Source: an uncultured cyanobacterium (GTDB taxonomy: Bacteria; Cyanobacteriota; Cyanobacteriia; Cyanobacteriales; Chroococcidiopsidaceae). Taken from it: DNA of 5,951 nucleotides. The translations under genes were made by a program, and so were the position numbers. The notes beneath the pieces are model-generated. The model did not search any database, was not told where the DNA came from, and saw only the letters and a list, made by a program, of their open reading frames with translations. The stretch covers positions 1 to 5,951 of the forward strand of contig CAMIFA010000219.1 of NCBI GenBank assembly GCA_946221495.1. Reading direction: 5' to 3'. Below are positions 1 to 5,951 of the stretch, piece by piece; position 1 is the stretch's first letter; each line of letters begins with the position of its first letter.

Positions 1-458
1 TTAATTTAGTTAATTATGTTGAAAGCAAATAACAAATTACTGATTGAATATAAAATACTGAAGTTTTTGACGACGCAATTATCAAATTAAAAGAAGTATT
101 TGATACTTAAATAATCGCGCTTTTGTATTGGCGATAGCTAATAGTGTTTAGTAGGCGTAGGTAAAGTAGTCACTAATTAGTAGTATTCTAGGATTTGATC
201 AAGAAAGAAAAAAATAAGAAATTTCCAAAGATTGAGTTTGAGGGTATAGAGGTAAAATTTCATTGGAGTGTAATAACGTAATAGAATCAGCAAAATTAGG
301 TTTTAGGCTAAGTTCTGATTTGAGTATTTAATTAGCATTCAAGTTATGAGCATAACCAGCGCCCAAAATTACTAAGATATTGTTGAGCTAAATATTTGTA
401 GATATCGTGAGTTAATTGCGATCGCCCATCTTTACCTGTCAAACGCCAATAAATTGCT
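1..458. other. AT-rich non-coding region upstream of spp
   Basis: No credible gene is visible in these 458 bases. Stop codons are frequent in the frames I read, and no family motif appears in any short open stretch. A HIP1 octamer lies at 418-425, close to the spp start. I looked for a sigma-70-type promoter and found only poor matches: for example TTGAAA at 19-24 with TATAAA at 49-54, whose 24-nt spacing is too long. The spp promoter is presumably in here but I cannot place it. No tRNA-like or rRNA-like segment was recognised, and no insertion-sequence ends were seen. Confidence 0.6.
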
Positions 459-1205
459 GTGACACCATTTCTTTTTGTAACTGATCTAGACAATACCCTC
501 GTAGGTGATGACCAAGCCTTAGGAGAACTCAATCGCTACCTCAGCCAGCATCGTCAGGAATACGGCACAAAGATAGTTTATGCTACTGGGCGATCGCCCG
601 TTCTCTATCAACAACTGCAAACTGAAAAAAATCTGCTTCAACCGGATGCCTTAATTGCTGCCGTAGGTACAGAAATTTACCTCAACGGTAGTGATCCTGA
701 GCCAAAATGGTCGCAAAGACTGGCTCAAAATTGGGATCGTGACGTGGTAGTAGCCACAACTGCTCATTTTGCTGACTTAGTTCCGCAGCCAGACTCAGAA
801 CAGCGTCCTTTTAAAGTTAGTTTTTTCCTTACAGAAGCGATCGCACCTGAAGTTTTACCGCAACTAGAATCATTGTTACAAGAGCGCGGTTTAGATACCA
901 AATTAATTTATAGTACCGGACAAGACCTTGATATTTTGCCGCGTCATAGTGACAAAGGCTTGGCAATGCAGTTCTTGCGCTCTTTATGGGAAATTAAACC
1001 AGAGCAAACCGTTGTTTGTGGTGATTCTGGTAATGACATTGCCCTTTTTTCTGTAGGAACAGAACGAGGCATTATTGTCGGAAATGCTAGTTCAGAACTA
1101 CTGCAATGGCACAAGAACAATTTAGTAGAGCATCGTTATCTAGCTAAAGCTGCTTGTGCTGGTGGTATTCTGGAAGGCTTAAAGCATTTCGGTTTCTGGG
1201 GATGA
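459..1205 (+). CDS. spp: Sucrose-phosphate phosphatase (HAD superfamily)
   Basis: The 248-aa product should be the cytosolic, Mg-dependent enzyme that removes phosphate from sucrose-6-phosphate, the last step of sucrose synthesis after sucrose-phosphate synthase. HAD motif I is DLDNT at residues 9-13, with D9 as nucleophile and D11 as acid/base. Motif II is T43 in YATGRS (41-46), the motif III lysine is probably K166 in SDKG, and motif IV is GDSGND at 188-193. A cap-domain segment GTEIY (70-74) resembles the substrate-binding region. The length fits the single-domain cyanobacterial SPP; there is no fused synthase domain. The start is GTG at 459: an in-frame TAA at 450-452 rules out anything further upstream, and the family normally begins a few residues before FLFVTDLD. 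No Shine-Dalgarno sequence is seen. The stop overlaps ruvA. No sucrose-phosphate synthase gene is in the window. Other HAD phosphatases are less likely given the motif spacing. Confidence 0.95.
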   Translation: MTPFLFVTDLDNTLVGDDQALGELNRYLSQHRQEYGTKIVYATGRSPVLYQQLQTEKNLLQPDALIAAVGTEIYLNGSDPEPKWSQRLAQNWDRDVVVATTAHFADLVPQPDSEQRPFKVSFFLTEAIAPEVLPQLESLLQERGLDTKLIYSTGQDLDILPRHSDKGLAMQFLRSLWEIKPEQTVVCGDSGNDIALFSVGTERGIIVGNASSELLQWHKNNLVEHRYLAKAACAGGILEGLKHFGFWG

Positions 1206-1831
1206 TTAGCTATCTCAAAGGTACAGTTGCAGGTGTTGTTAAAAGCAGTGGCAATCGCGTCATCCTAACTTTAGAAGTTAACTCAATAGGATATGACTTG
1301 CAAATTCCCACACGGTTAGCGGAGCAATTACCCGCAAACAGTGAATTAGTGCAAATCTTTACGCATCTGCAAATTCGGGAAGAACAGCCGATGTTGTATG
1401 GATTTGGTTCGTTAGCGCAACGAGATTTATTTCGGCAGTTAATTAGCGTTAGTGGAATTGGCGCAGCCAGTGCGATCGCCCTTTTAGATACTTTAGAATT
1501 ACCAGATTTAGTCCAAGCGATTATTACTGGTAACATTCAACTATTAATTCAAGCTCCTGGCGTTGGTGGTAAAACAGCTGAACGTATTTCCCTAGAATTG
1601 AAAAAGAAACTGGCAGATTGGCGTAATACAACTGGATTAGCGGCTACGGCTTCTGATGCACCAATTTCCCCCAAAGTCTTAGAAGAAGTACAGGATACGC
1701 TGCTAGCACTGGGATATACCGCCAGTGAAATTTCCCAAGCGCTACAATCTGTGAGCCAAAACGCCGGATTATCAAAAAACGCTAATGCCGAAGATTGGAT
1801 ACGTCAGGCGATCGCATATTTAAGCACCTAG
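1202..1831 (+). CDS. ruvA: Holliday junction branch migration protein RuvA
   Basis: The 209-aa product is the RuvA subunit that binds four-way DNA junctions as a tetramer and loads the RuvB motor for branch migration in recombination and repair. Domain I (about 1-65) is the OB fold starting MISYLKGTV, with the GYDLQIP strand at 30-36 and an acidic-pin pair E60-E61 in IREEQP, followed by LYGF (65-68). Domain II has two helix-hairpin-helix motifs, SVSGIG (82-87) and APGVGGKTAER (118-128). A flexible linker spans about 141-157, and domain III (158-209) is the RuvB-contacting helical bundle ending in AEDWIRQAIAYL. Length is close to the E. coli protein (203 aa). The ATG at 1202 is preferred over a longer in-frame start at 1154 because it matches the family N-terminus exactly. 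It shares ATGA with the spp stop and lacks its own well-spaced Shine-Dalgarno sequence, suggesting translational coupling. ruvB and ruvC are not in the window. Confidence 0.97.
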   Translation: MISYLKGTVAGVVKSSGNRVILTLEVNSIGYDLQIPTRLAEQLPANSELVQIFTHLQIREEQPMLYGFGSLAQRDLFRQLISVSGIGAASAIALLDTLELPDLVQAIITGNIQLLIQAPGVGGKTAERISLELKKKLADWRNTTGLAATASDAPISPKVLEEVQDTLLALGYTASEISQALQSVSQNAGLSKNANAEDWIRQAIAYLST

Positions 1832-1929
1832 TAATCTCCAATGTTAGGAATTATTGATAGTTCACTTAGGTGTGGCTTAGTTTATGCTGCATTAAATTTA
1901 TAGGTTTTATAGCTGAAAATTGAGGATAT

Positions 1930-1960
1930 TTGACAATATTAGGCTTTATTAATCCAAAAT
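1930..1960 (+). promoter_or_regulatory. Possible promoter for the GH13 gene
   Basis: A perfect TTGACA hexamer at 1930-1935 is followed 19 nt later by CAAAAT (1955-1960), a 4/6 match to TATAAT. The spacing is longer than the usual 16-18 nt and the -10 match is poor, so this is only a candidate. If real, transcription would start about 140 bases before the ATG at 2109 and the hairpin at 1981-2021 would lie in the mRNA leader. Confidence 0.2.
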
Positions 1961-1980
1961 TTAGCTAAATAGCCTTTAAG

Positions 1981-2021
1981 CTTCCTAAGCAAGCAAATGC
2001 TAAAAATTATTGCCTAAGAAG
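1981..2021 (+). repeat. Imperfect inverted repeat in the GH13 leader
   Basis: The arms CTTCCTAAGCAA (1981-1992) and TTGCCTAAGAAG (2010-2021) are complementary at 10 of 12 positions, with two A/C mismatches and a 17-nt AT-rich loop. No T run follows, so it does not look like an intrinsic terminator of ruvA. It could be a leader hairpin or a protein site; the two arms also share CCTAAG as a direct repeat. The function is unknown. Confidence 0.4.
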
Positions 2022-2108
2022 TCAACATATCTCTCTAGAACGATTTGCAAGAGCAATTAAGCCATTGGAAAATACTCTTAGTTACTTTTGTTACTCAAAA
2101 ACACTTCT

Positions 2109-3761
2109 ATGGCGAGCTTGATTGAATTTAATTTATTTGCCCCGTACAACAAAGGAGCCGCATTAGTCGGGGACTTCTCAAATTGGGAAGAAATTGAGAT
2201 GGAAAAAGGCAAAGATGGTTATTTTCGTACCAAAGTTGAATTGAAAGATGGTGTTTATCAATATAAATTCCGCGTCCAATCAAAATCTTGGTTTTTTGAA
2301 CCGGATCAATGGGTAGATGTTATCGACCCTTATGCAACTGATATTGATAATCCTACGCAAAACGCTGTCGTGAGAATCAAAGACGGCGATCGCATTATTG
2401 ATACCTACGTCTGGCAGCATGATGACAAGCCGTTGTCGCAAGATAGTGAATTAGTTATATATGAAATGCACGTTGGCGACTTCTCTGGTGGTGAGGATGA
2501 CCCGTACGCACGCGGTAAATATAAGCACGTCGTCGAGAAATTAGATTATCTGTGCGAACTCGGTATTAATGCAATTGAACTAATGCCTGTAAAGGAATAT
2601 CCAGGCGATCACAGCTGGGGTTACAACCCCCGCCATTTTTTTGCCACAGAATCTAGCTATGGCACAACAGAAGGATTAAAAAATTTAATTGATGAGTGTC
2701 ACGCTAGAGGCATTCGCGTGATTATGGATGGAATTTTTAACCATTCAGAAGCAGAAAGTCCTTTAACGCAGATTGACCACGATTATTGGTATCACCACTC
2801 TCCGCGTGACCCTGACAATAATTGGGGGCCAGAGTTTAATTACGAATTTTACGACGAAAAATTAGATGTCAAACCAGCCTGGAAGTTCATCGGCGACACA
2901 GTGCGCTTCTGGATTCAGGAATATCACATTGACGGCATTCGCTACGACGCGGCGCGACAGATTGCTAACTACGACTTTATGCATTGGATAGTACAGCAAG
3001 CTAAAGAAACAGCTAACATGAAGCCGTTTTACAACGTTGCGGAACACATTCCAGAAACAACCAGCATTACTAATGTAGAAGGACCGATGGACGGTTGCTG
3101 GCATGATAGTTTTTATCACTGCATTTTAGAACATATCTGCGGTGACACATTTGATTTAGAGCGCCTTAAGGATGTCATAGACTGCAAGCGCCAAGGATTT
3201 ATGGGTGCAACTAATGTTGTCAATTACCTCACAAACCATGACCACAATCACTTGATGGTAGAACTAGGCGATCGCAACATCTTTGACGCAGAAGCCTTTA
3301 AGCGGATTAAACTAGGGGCTGCGATCTTAATGACTGCGATCGGTGTACCTTTAATTTGGATGGGCGAAGAATTTGGTGAGTACAAGCCCAAAACCCCCGA
3401 ATCAGCCAAAATCGATTGGACACTACTAGGTAACGACCTCAATCGTGGCTTATTTGAATACTACAAAGGCTTAACAACTCTACGGAAAAGTAACCACGCC
3501 CTCTACACAGAAAATATCGACTTTTTTCACGAAAACCCAGAAGCAAAAGTCTTAGCTTACACTCGCTGGAATGATCAAGGTTCGCGTGTGGTTGTTGTGG
3601 CTAATTTCTCAGAAAACTTCCTGGGTGGCTATCATGTTCCTAACTTCCCCCAAGCGGGAAAATGGCACGAGTGGACAGGTAACTATGATGTCGAATCTGG
3701 CGATGATGGGATAATGATTGACCTCGGAGAGTACGAAGCCAAGGTTTTGGTTTGGCAGTAA
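2109..3761 (+). CDS. GH13 alpha-glucan enzyme with N-terminal CBM48, branching-enzyme-like
   Basis: The 550-aa product is predicted to be a cytosolic enzyme acting on glycogen or malto-oligosaccharides. Residues about 5-95 form a CBM48/early-set domain (AALVGDFSNW at 18-27, YQYKFRV at 50-56). The GH13 barrel follows: ELMPVKE (157-163) with SWGYNP (169-174); region I DGIFNH (207-212); region II GIRYDAAR (276-283) with nucleophile D280; region III acid/base E312 in NVAEHIPE; region IV NHD (376-378) with D378. All catalytic acids are present, so it should be active. The C-terminal beta domain covers about 465-550. It is much shorter than classical GlgB (about 730 aa or more), and its region IV differs from the usual GlgB SHDE. 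The MPVKE and SWGY segments resemble GlgB and trehalohydrolase (TreZ). Exact activity (branching, hydrolysis or transfer) cannot be read from sequence, so no symbol is given. ATG 2109 is preferred over TTG 2088; no clear Shine-Dalgarno sequence supports either. Related cyanobacterial proteins are usually labelled alpha-amylase or branching enzyme. Confidence 0.87.
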   Translation: MASLIEFNLFAPYNKGAALVGDFSNWEEIEMEKGKDGYFRTKVELKDGVYQYKFRVQSKSWFFEPDQWVDVIDPYATDIDNPTQNAVVRIKDGDRIIDTYVWQHDDKPLSQDSELVIYEMHVGDFSGGEDDPYARGKYKHVVEKLDYLCELGINAIELMPVKEYPGDHSWGYNPRHFFATESSYGTTEGLKNLIDECHARGIRVIMDGIFNHSEAESPLTQIDHDYWYHHSPRDPDNNWGPEFNYEFYDEKLDVKPAWKFIGDTVRFWIQEYHIDGIRYDAARQIANYDFMHWIVQQAKETANMKPFYNVAEHIPETTSITNVEGPMDGCWHDSFYHCILEHICGDTFDLERLKDVIDCKRQGFMGATNVVNYLTNHDHNHLMVELGDRNIFDAEAFKRIKLGAAILMTAIGVPLIWMGEEFGEYKPKTPESAKIDWTLLGNDLNRGLFEYYKGLTTLRKSNHALYTENIDFFHENPEAKVLAYTRWNDQGSRVVVVANFSENFLGGYHVPNFPQAGKWHEWTGNYDVESGDDGIMIDLGEYEAKVLVWQ

Positions 3762-3779
3762 TAGCATAAAACAGGGGAA

Positions 3780-3826
3780 GTGGGGAAAGAATTATAAAAT
3801 ACATATTCTTTTTAATTTCTCTCCAC
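3780..3826. terminator. Weak candidate bidirectional terminator hairpin
   Basis: The 76-bp gap between two convergent stops contains arms at 3780-3793 (GTGGGGAAAGAATT) and 3814-3826 (AATTTCTCTCCAC). They can pair imperfectly through G-T wobbles, one mismatch and one bulge, around a 20-nt loop. T-rich sequence follows on the + strand. The stem is poor, so the call rests mainly on its position between convergent genes, where a shared terminator would be expected. Confidence 0.3.
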
Positions 3827-3837
3827 CGCTTTCTTCT

Positions 3838-5745
3838 TTAAAGAATTGTCCCAATTTCCTTGAGATAAACTCGCGTAAACGGTTCAGCTTCTCCAAGGGT
3901 GTAATCCTCTATCAACCCCTTGCGACGAATTGAAATATTGTTGCCTTGTTTAATAACCACCGTAGAGTCGTCGTAGATGTCTCGTGTCAGGATTGTCTCG
4001 GTTTCTGTAGGATTATCCAGAACTACCATATTGCTACCCTGGTAAAACATCCCCTCCCTTTCCAGCACGTCTTCTGGGTACTGAACAATCAGCAAGTCAA
4101 GTCTAGGATTACGCAGCAGACTTTGAACGTTACTGGTGTAATCTTTATTCAAGATTTTTTCAGAGCGATTAATCAAAACTGAGTCTCGACAAACAGCACC
4201 TATTGTCCAATCGGGATGTTGCAAAAGAATATGGTCAATAGTTTCTTGGAGTTCTGCAACTGAGATGGAGTTGAAAGTAATAATCGGTATCCTGGCATGA
4301 GTTCCAGACTCAAAAAAGGTTTCTAGTATATGTGAGGGAACATCAATACTTTCGCCAACAGCAGGGTTAAGATGCATAAAAATGCCAGGAGCAGAATTGA
4401 TTTCCAAAATGCCAAAGTTGCCAGATTTCCAAGATTTGCTGAGACTTGAGGCAATTACGTCGATACCCAGGCAAGTTAGCCGGAAGTGCTGGGCAATGTC
4501 TTGTGCCAAAATAATGTTGTCGTGGTGAACGTTGTGCGTTGCATCAATGCTCACACCTCCAGCTGAAAGATTAGCGACTTTACGCAGATAAACTCTGCGG
4601 TCTTTTTCGATAACGCTGTCTAAGCTTAAGTTTTGTTCTTCTAGATACATCTCCATAGCATCGTCGCACTGAATTTTACTAAGTGGCGAAGTTGGGGTAT
4701 CTAGTCGTGCTGGTGTCTGGTTCTCGCGCTTGATTAACTGATCAATAGTTGATTTACCGTCGCCGACAACTGATGCTGGACAGCGTTCCGTAGCCGCAAC
4801 GAATCTACCATTAACACACAGCAAACGAAAATCTGATCCAGAAATACTATTCTCTATAATTATCCGTGTTGGTTGCTCTTCTGGAATAGCCTTCAGCGCT
4901 CTGCCAAAAGCTGCTTTCACTTCTTCTGCGTCTTGCACATCAGCTGTTACGCCAATACCTTTATGACCAACTACGGGCTTAATTGCTACTGGATAGCCAA
5001 TTTCTCTTGCTACCGCTAAAGCTTCCTCGCGAGAGACGACAATATCACCTTTAGGAACTGGAAAGCCAAGTGTACTTAAGAAAGCTTTGCAGTCATCTTT
5101 ACGAGTAGTAAAGTCGGAATCTAAATGACTATCACAGTCAAAAGTTGTTGCTACGCCACGAATTTGCTTTTTTCCATAGCCATATTGCATTAGTCCTTCA
5201 TCCCACAAATAAAATGCTGGGATGTTTTTCTCGTCGGCTGTTCTTAACAAAGCGTAGACTGTGGGACCACCGTAAACAGATTGTCGAAAGATATCTTGAA
5301 GTGCCTTGATCTGTTCTGCAAATGCAATATCTTGGTTTTGAGTAATTGCCTCAAACCAGTCCCAAACAAAGTAAACTACGGCGCGGCTGGTGCGGGCGTG
5401 GAGTGATTCAATGCTAATTCTGGCAAAATTTGGATAGAGCTTTATCCCCCAGTGCTTGAAGTGCAAACCCATGTCCAGTTTTCCCACTTCTGATACTGTA
5501 CGGGCAAATAACTGGGCGTGAGATGCGGATGATTCACTCCGCAAGTGAGGATAGCGATCGCCAATTACTGAGATATAATCTTCAATAGGTAAAGCTTGCT
5601 TATACTCAGTAAGAGCAAAATCGAATACTAATGCTGCTTTGTCTAGATAAGGGTTCGCTCCGATGTAGTGTTTGAAGTTGAAAATATCAAACACATCACT
5701 TTTTCTAGCATTGACGCGGATATCGGTGCTTGTTTCTCGAACCAT
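3838..5745 (-). CDS. cphA2: Short cyanophycin synthetase, CphA2 type (beta-Asp-Arg polymerase)
   Basis: The 635-aa product probably joins beta-aspartyl-arginine dipeptides into cyanophycin (multi-L-arginyl-poly-L-aspartate), using one ATP site. An N-terminal domain (1 to about 200) ends in LWDEGLMQYGYG (180-191). The ATP-grasp domain (about 210-480) has RKDDCKAFL (215-223), VAIKPVVGHKGIGV (253-266, K256), IIIEN (295-299, E298), YLRKVANLSAGGVSID (386-401), D429 in GIDV, and LEINSAPG (447-454, E448 and N450). After ARIPIIT (484-490), where CphA1 has its Mur-ligase P-loop GTNGKTT, this protein reads FNSISVAEL. The remaining 145 residues look like a shortened Mur-ligase remnant (IGAVCRDSVLINRSEKIL at 515-532). 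CphA1 is about 870-900 aa. The known CphA2 class of N2-fixing cyanobacteria is similarly short and lacks this second ATP site. ATG 5745 is chosen over TTG 5787 because GGAGA lies 6 nt upstream. No cyanophycinase or cphA1 is in the window. A different CphA-derived ATP-grasp ligase remains possible. Confidence 0.82.
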   Translation of the reverse strand: MVRETSTDIRVNARKSDVFDIFNFKHYIGANPYLDKAALVFDFALTEYKQALPIEDYISVIGDRYPHLRSESSASHAQLFARTVSEVGKLDMGLHFKHWGIKLYPNFARISIESLHARTSRAVVYFVWDWFEAITQNQDIAFAEQIKALQDIFRQSVYGGPTVYALLRTADEKNIPAFYLWDEGLMQYGYGKKQIRGVATTFDCDSHLDSDFTTRKDDCKAFLSTLGFPVPKGDIVVSREEALAVAREIGYPVAIKPVVGHKGIGVTADVQDAEEVKAAFGRALKAIPEEQPTRIIIENSISGSDFRLLCVNGRFVAATERCPASVVGDGKSTIDQLIKRENQTPARLDTPTSPLSKIQCDDAMEMYLEEQNLSLDSVIEKDRRVYLRKVANLSAGGVSIDATHNVHHDNIILAQDIAQHFRLTCLGIDVIASSLSKSWKSGNFGILEINSAPGIFMHLNPAVGESIDVPSHILETFFESGTHARIPIITFNSISVAELQETIDHILLQHPDWTIGAVCRDSVLINRSEKILNKDYTSNVQSLLRNPRLDLLIVQYPEDVLEREGMFYQGSNMVVLDNPTETETILTRDIYDDSTVVIKQGNNISIRRKGLIEDYTLGEAEPFTRVYLKEIGTIL

Positions 5746-5751
5746 TGAAAA

Positions 5752-5756
5752 TCTCC
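5752..5756 (-). promoter_or_regulatory. Shine-Dalgarno sequence of the CphA2-type gene
   Basis: On the minus strand GGAGA is followed by six bases (TTTTCA) and then the ATG at 5745-5743. This is the clearest ribosome binding site in the window, and it decides the start in favour of the 635-aa product over a TTG start 14 codons upstream. Confidence 0.75.
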
Positions 5757-5793
5757 GTTTGGTTAAACAATATATTTTGCTGCTCAATTACGC

Positions 5794-5848
5794 TTAACTA
5801 GTTAATTCATTGCTCAGAAACTAGCGATCGCTGCATAACTAATTCATT
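5794..5848. repeat. Palindrome and 37-bp-spaced direct repeat upstream of cphA2
   Basis: TTAACTAGTTAA at 5794-5805 is a perfect 12-bp palindrome about 50 bp upstream of the ATG. TAATTCATT occurs at 5803-5811 and again at 5840-5848, a period of 37 bp, with a HIP1 octamer (5824-5831) in between. Spacers this AT-rich yield such repeats by chance fairly often, so a regulatory role is only a possibility. No complete NtcA box (GTA-N8-TAC) and no convincing -35/-10 pair was found in 5746-5951. Confidence 0.35.
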
Positions 5849-5951
5849 AAAGTTGTGGTTTTGATATTATTTGTAGCTGTATTTTATATATTCAACTAAA
5901 TAATGCAATAAATATTTTATCTAAAATTGGCTTTCTTGCTTTTGTATAGTC

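Larger units (their letters stand above)
1832..2108. other. AT-rich gap between ruvA and the GH13 gene
   Basis: This 277-bp spacer holds no gene that I can support. It contains a consensus-like -35 hexamer TTGACA at 1930-1935, but the best -10 candidate (CAAAAT at 1955-1960) is weak and lies at a long 19-nt spacing. It also contains an imperfect hairpin at 1981-2021. The promoter of the downstream GH13 gene is probably here. No strong terminator for ruvA, meaning a GC-rich stem followed by a T run, was found. Confidence 0.5.
418..5831. repeat. Nine dispersed HIP1 octamers (GCGATCGC)
   Basis: Exact copies start at 418, 590, 837, 1472, 1808, 2386, 3268, 5554 and 5824. In nearly 6 kb about 0.1 copies are expected for a random 8-mer, so the enrichment is roughly a hundredfold and is a hallmark of many cyanobacterial chromosomes. 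The copy at 590 lies within the longer palindrome GGGCGATCGCCC (588-599), where it encodes part of the SPP motif II region. Seven copies are inside genes and two (418 and 5824) are in spacers. Confidence 0.95.

Noticed and set aside
1..458. Possible mobile-element remnant or CRISPR array in the gene-free start
   Set aside because: No terminal inverted repeats, transposase motifs or regularly spaced repeats were seen.
344..532. Minus-strand reading frame of 62 codons at the start of spp
   Set aside because: It overlaps the conserved SPP N-terminus in antisense and shows no family motif; it is a shadow frame extending into the spacer.
1154..1201. Longer ruvA start adding 16 residues
   Set aside because: The extra residues overlap the conserved SPP C-terminus in another frame, while RuvA proteins begin at the internal methionine (MISYLKG).
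1825..1872. Inverted CACCTA/TAGGTG after ruvA as a terminator
   Set aside because: Only six base pairs, a 36-nt loop and no T run; chance is likely.
2088..2108. TTG start for the GH13 gene
   Set aside because: The ATG at 2109 lies only seven codons downstream and begins directly at the CBM48 domain; TTG offers no ribosome binding site advantage.
2862..3442. Minus-strand frames inside the GH13 gene
   Set aside because: They lie antisense to conserved GH13 motifs and have no recognisable content.
3718..4182. Plus-strand frames across the end of the convergent genes
   Set aside because: They run antisense through the cphA2-type coding region or out of frame in the GH13 tail and lack motifs.
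5873..5886. NtcA-like site GTA-N8-TTA upstream of cphA2
   Set aside because: The right half is TTA rather than TAC and no matching -10 box was found at the expected distance.

Overview
The window looks like cyanobacterial chromosome. It carries nine copies of the octamer GCGATCGC (HIP1, the highly iterated palindrome of many cyanobacterial genomes) where about 0.1 would be expected by chance. It also holds genes for sucrose-phosphate phosphatase, an alpha-glucan enzyme and a short cyanophycin synthetase, a combination typical of cyanobacteria. The short cyanophycin synthetase (CphA2 type) is known mainly from N2-fixing species, so a diazotrophic cyanobacterium is the best guess. This is an inference; no rRNA or other taxonomic marker is present.

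Layout. Positions 1-458 are AT-rich and I find no gene there. At 459-1205 (+) lies a single-domain sucrose-phosphate phosphatase with a GTG start. Its stop codon overlaps the ATG of ruvA (1202-1831, +) by four bases (ATGA), so the two are probably co-transcribed and translationally coupled. A 277-bp AT-rich gap (1832-2108) follows, containing an imperfect hairpin. Next, at 2109-3761 (+), is a compact GH13 enzyme with an N-terminal CBM48 domain and all three catalytic acids. A 76-bp gap separates it from a convergent gene, 5745-3838 (-), whose 635-aa product resembles cyanophycin synthetase. That protein has the N-terminal and ATP-grasp domains but only a shortened Mur-ligase remnant without a P-loop. 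Its 5' region (5746-5951) has a clear Shine-Dalgarno sequence and a few short repeats.

Taken together, three of the four genes handle storage or compatible compounds: sucrose, alpha-glucan, and the nitrogen polymer cyanophycin. ruvA is a DNA-repair gene that appears to sit downstream of spp by operon accident. The genes lie on both strands in at least three transcription units, so this is better described as a neighbourhood than as one operon. I find no tRNA, rRNA, CRISPR array, insertion sequence or phage gene. The most informative feature is the cyanophycin synthetase: its broken second ATP site matches the described CphA2 class, so I judge it a known but uncommon enzyme type rather than a new system.
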